Positions 61,123 to 64,000 of a stretch of 64,000 nt of DNA are shown here, piece by piece. Source of the DNA: Callipepla californica brunnescens (lineage: Eukaryota; Chordata; Aves; Galliformes; Odontophoridae); the NCBI GenBank assembly GCA_023055505.1, contig JALIRH010000002.1, positions 3,457,001 to 3,521,000 on the forward strand, given 5' to 3'. Position 1 is the stretch's first letter, and every line of letters begins with the position of its first letter. The notes under the pieces were generated by a model, which did not search any database, was not told the DNA's origin, and saw only the letters and a program-made list of their open reading frames with translations. The position numbers and the translations under genes are program-made.

Positions 61123-64000
61123 AATGAAAGATGACTCCTGTGAATGCTGATGAAAAACAACATGATGGATTTCCTTCTTCCCTTTTTTTTTTTTCTGTTC
61201 TTCTTGTTTTTTCTTTTTTTACTGTGTAAGCTTGGGAGTTGAGTAATAAATTAATTAATTCATACCACAACAGCAAAGTCAGTAATCAGAAAGTAAGAAC
61301 TGCAAGCCAGATTTCTTTCTGAGTAGCTGGTTCATGCCCTTTAGCAGGGTTATAGGACTAAATGAGGGAGCTTTCTTAAACCATCCACAGTGGTAAGCTG
61401 TTATTGTAAAGCCCAGCATTACTTTGTTTTGATAAGTGAACATTACTGTATAGTGACCTTAGATTTTTTGAAGTGCTTTTTTGTTAAATTCTAGTGGCAG
61501 TCAAGAATAATGAAAGAATAACATCATTATTTTTATTTTTATACCTCTCATCATTTAATAGGGGTTTTTTTGACCATGAAAAATAAGGTCATGTTAAAAA
61601 TTCTTTGAGTGGATACTTAAAGAAGGCCACCGACTCCTGCTCATTTAAATACATTGCTTAATTGAGCTGTGAAGGCTGTGGATATCTGGTTAGACCTAAT
61701 TGGCTAAATGGTGAATTTTCAGAAGTGACATTACTCCTGATTCGTGTTAAACACCTGCTGTCTTTTTTTTATAAATGTTTTATAATAACAGTATACTAAG
61801 TTAAATACAAGTGTTGTATACTGAAATTTGTTCAATCCGAGTTAGCAATACACAGCTTATTGAAAACATTTTAAAATTGGTCCCCTTCCAGAGGTATGAG
61901 AATTAGAAGATTCCTCACCCTTTCATCAGTAAGTTCCCTCTATAAATTCATTGTCCTGTGCATATGAATCATGATAGTTATTAATCATAGCTGCCATGTC
62001 AACTTTAATTTGTGCTTTTGTTTATGACAGGACGTGTCTGTATAAGAGATTAATTATTTCTTCCCTCCATTGTTGTTACAGTTTGTTTTTTCAAGTTGAC
62101 ATTGTAGTGATGAAGACTTTGTATGCTGTCATTGAAAAGGAAATTTCACAGCAGTTTCTGTGGGTCTTCATGTTAAATACATAGCAAGCTGAAAGTTCTT
62201 GAAGGGAGCATCAAGCTGATTAAAAACAAATAAAATCAAAGGTTGTATTAACAAAAAAGTGAGCAACAGCTACTGGTAATGGATTTTGTTTACTTGACAG
62301 TTGTTGAGTGGACAGTTCTGTTGTAAGGCTTTCAATTTTTATTTATTTTAATTAACAGCCAAATCAATATATTTAACATGCTGCATAGTTTTGGGCTAAT
62401 AACTGGCTATTCTCAACAGAGAAATTGGAAAGAAAGCGTAGATATATTTAGGAAGGGTTTGTGTACTTAGCAGTGGTCATATCCACTTTTAATGTTTATT
62501 TCAAAGCACTTAATAAAAGTTGGAGACGTTATGGATAAGACCTCCAAAAATGGCAAGCAGTAAACAAAACTATGAAGAAGAGGATGGTATATTAAAGTAT
62601 ATTAAACTTTTGGTTCTCTGCAGTTCAAGCACTCAGGGGCTGTGTTCACTTTGAAGGACATGCTTAATTGGTGAAGTGCAGGAGTACGATGGTCGAGCAG
62701 CCAATGGTTTTGGATCCTCAGTGTGTGTGCTGTATAAAAACAGATGCTATAGGAGAATTAAGCAGGCAAACAGAAGTGAAAATTAAATCGTTCAGTTCTG
62801 ATCACATGTGTATAAGAACAGTATCAAGTGGAGGACCCGGCTCCTTCTGAGGAGTTCTTTGCTGGATGGCTCAAGACCAGTCCATAATTACAGGGCTTTC
62901 CAGCAGGTTTTAGCAGTAGGAAATGTGGCTAGCTGCTTGTTCATCTCTGTTCTCTCCCTGCTGCAGTATTAGCCTTTTGTTCTGTATACTGTGTTTCTAC
63001 AGGCAGTGAGCAAGATAATTTCTGTTCTGTGATTTACATTTAAATTTAGCATTTCTTTTTCTGTCATAAATGAAATAATTTGGAACACAGATAAATCTTT
63101 CACCAAATTATTGGTGTGGAAAGAGCTATCCTTCAGTATATTCTCTTATATTTTTCTCCTTCAGGAGTGTTTTATTCCTTCTGTCCCTCAGCTTCATTTG
63201 CAAGGCTCTTTGATATTATTGACTATATCAAGTGGAGGATGCTGTGCTGGGTGGGCAACTGTTTCAGAATTGTGCGACTCCTCATAGGGTTTTTTTTTTC
63301 CTTCCTCAAAAATAGGTGTAAGCAATTTAACAACTCTTCTAAATCAGGGGTGACTAACCAGCAGGATGTAGCCAGCATGGCAATTTTTCACAGAATATTG
63401 ACTTGACCTTAGGAGATCCAATTTGCACTGCTGCTAATATTGTGTGTAGGCAGCTAGAGGACAGAGGTGAGTGCAGGCCAGGTTTGTCTCTGACAGGATT
63501 TATTAAATTTAATAGGATATAGCATAAACATAGTTAGATGAGTTGGCCCCCATACAAAATATTTCACAGATATAGTATAAATTTGCTATCCTACTGTTGG
63601 ATCTGGAGATCGCTCCAAATCTGATGTGATTTAAGGGACAAACTAAGATGGGTGTGTAGAGTGCTGGTCATAAGTAATGTAGGGTTCAAAAGAAGTCAGA
63701 GTAATTGATTACATAATTCAGGTTTAGACTTTTTTTTTTTTAAGAGAGAGATAGTAAGGAAAAGGAGGAATGTAAGAGAACTTGTGCTTCTTTTGTTAGG
63801 TGACAGTGGATCAACAAGCAAACCAGGAAAGAATATTGCTTCCTGAAAGAAATCATAGTGTAAATCAAATTTTGCTTGCACTTAAGTCACATGTATTGAT
63901 GCCTTTGGGTCTTTATTGTGGTTTTAGAAGGGTCATATTTCAACACTGAGGGAAAGCAGTGGACACTGAAGGTAGAGCATTAACAGCTGGACATCATTTC
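61123..64000. other. Unique intron, 2.9 kb, to the window end
   Basis: T-rich runs near 61190 and 63290; nothing coding recognised. Confidence 0.55.

Larger units (their letters stand above)
57596..64000 (+). other. TRAPPC9: TRAPPC9 intron (5' part, downstream end outside the window)
   Basis: The intron begins with a strong gtaagt donor. No following TRAPPC9 exon was recognised up to the window end. It contains one CR1 (60789-61122), a (GTTT)n tract and unique AT-rich DNA with many stop codons in all frames. Confidence 0.85.

Overview
The window looks like the inside of one large bird gene. There is no bacterial or viral gene organisation. Instead there is AT-leaning, stop-dense DNA with two short, well-spliced coding exons and about two dozen fragments of CR1, the dominant LINE of bird (and reptile) genomes. 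The CR1 tails, with their short repeated ATTCTRTG-type 3' ends, and the sheer number of copies point to a bird, probably a galliform such as chicken. The species cannot be fixed from the sequence alone.

The two exons (46895-47037 and 57485-57595, + strand) join in phase and encode a continuous stretch recognisable as TRAPPC9 (NIBP / Trs120 homologue), a subunit of the TRAPPII vesicle-tethering complex. They fall in the C-terminal part of the protein. Everything else is intron: at least 46.9 kb upstream of the first exon, 10.4 kb between the exons, and at least 6.4 kb downstream. No promoter, first exon or last exon of TRAPPC9 is inside the window.

Layout: 1-4.1 kb is dense with CR1 (both orientations, including reverse-transcriptase remnants). 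4.1-20 kb is mostly unique intron with two worn CR1 pieces (6.7 and 10.7 kb). 20.1-23.9 kb is a CR1 cluster containing an inverted pair. Scattered CR1 tails follow at 25.3, 27.3, 29.8-30.2, 35.1, 36.5, 38.9-39.7 and 44.3 kb. The first TRAPPC9 exon is at 46.9 kb. CR1 pieces lie at 48.0, 53.1, 55.7 and 56.6 kb. The second exon is at 57.5 kb, and one more CR1 lies at 60.8 kb. By my hand boundaries CR1 occupies roughly 9 kb, about a seventh of the window; every copy is 5'-truncated and broken.

I found no CRISPR array, tRNA, rRNA or other confident gene, and no undescribed system I could defend. The items most worth checking are an intronic ORF that looks like a small secreted cysteine-rich protein (40847-41236), a CTCF-like motif (9163-9176), tandem CR1 copies in which a truncated copy sits just after the tail of another, a tail-to-tail CR1 pair able to form double-stranded RNA, a GC-rich island of unknown origin (30300-30640), and an open frame with acceptor- and poly(A)-like signals (48202-48962). 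Most of these may turn out to be chance.
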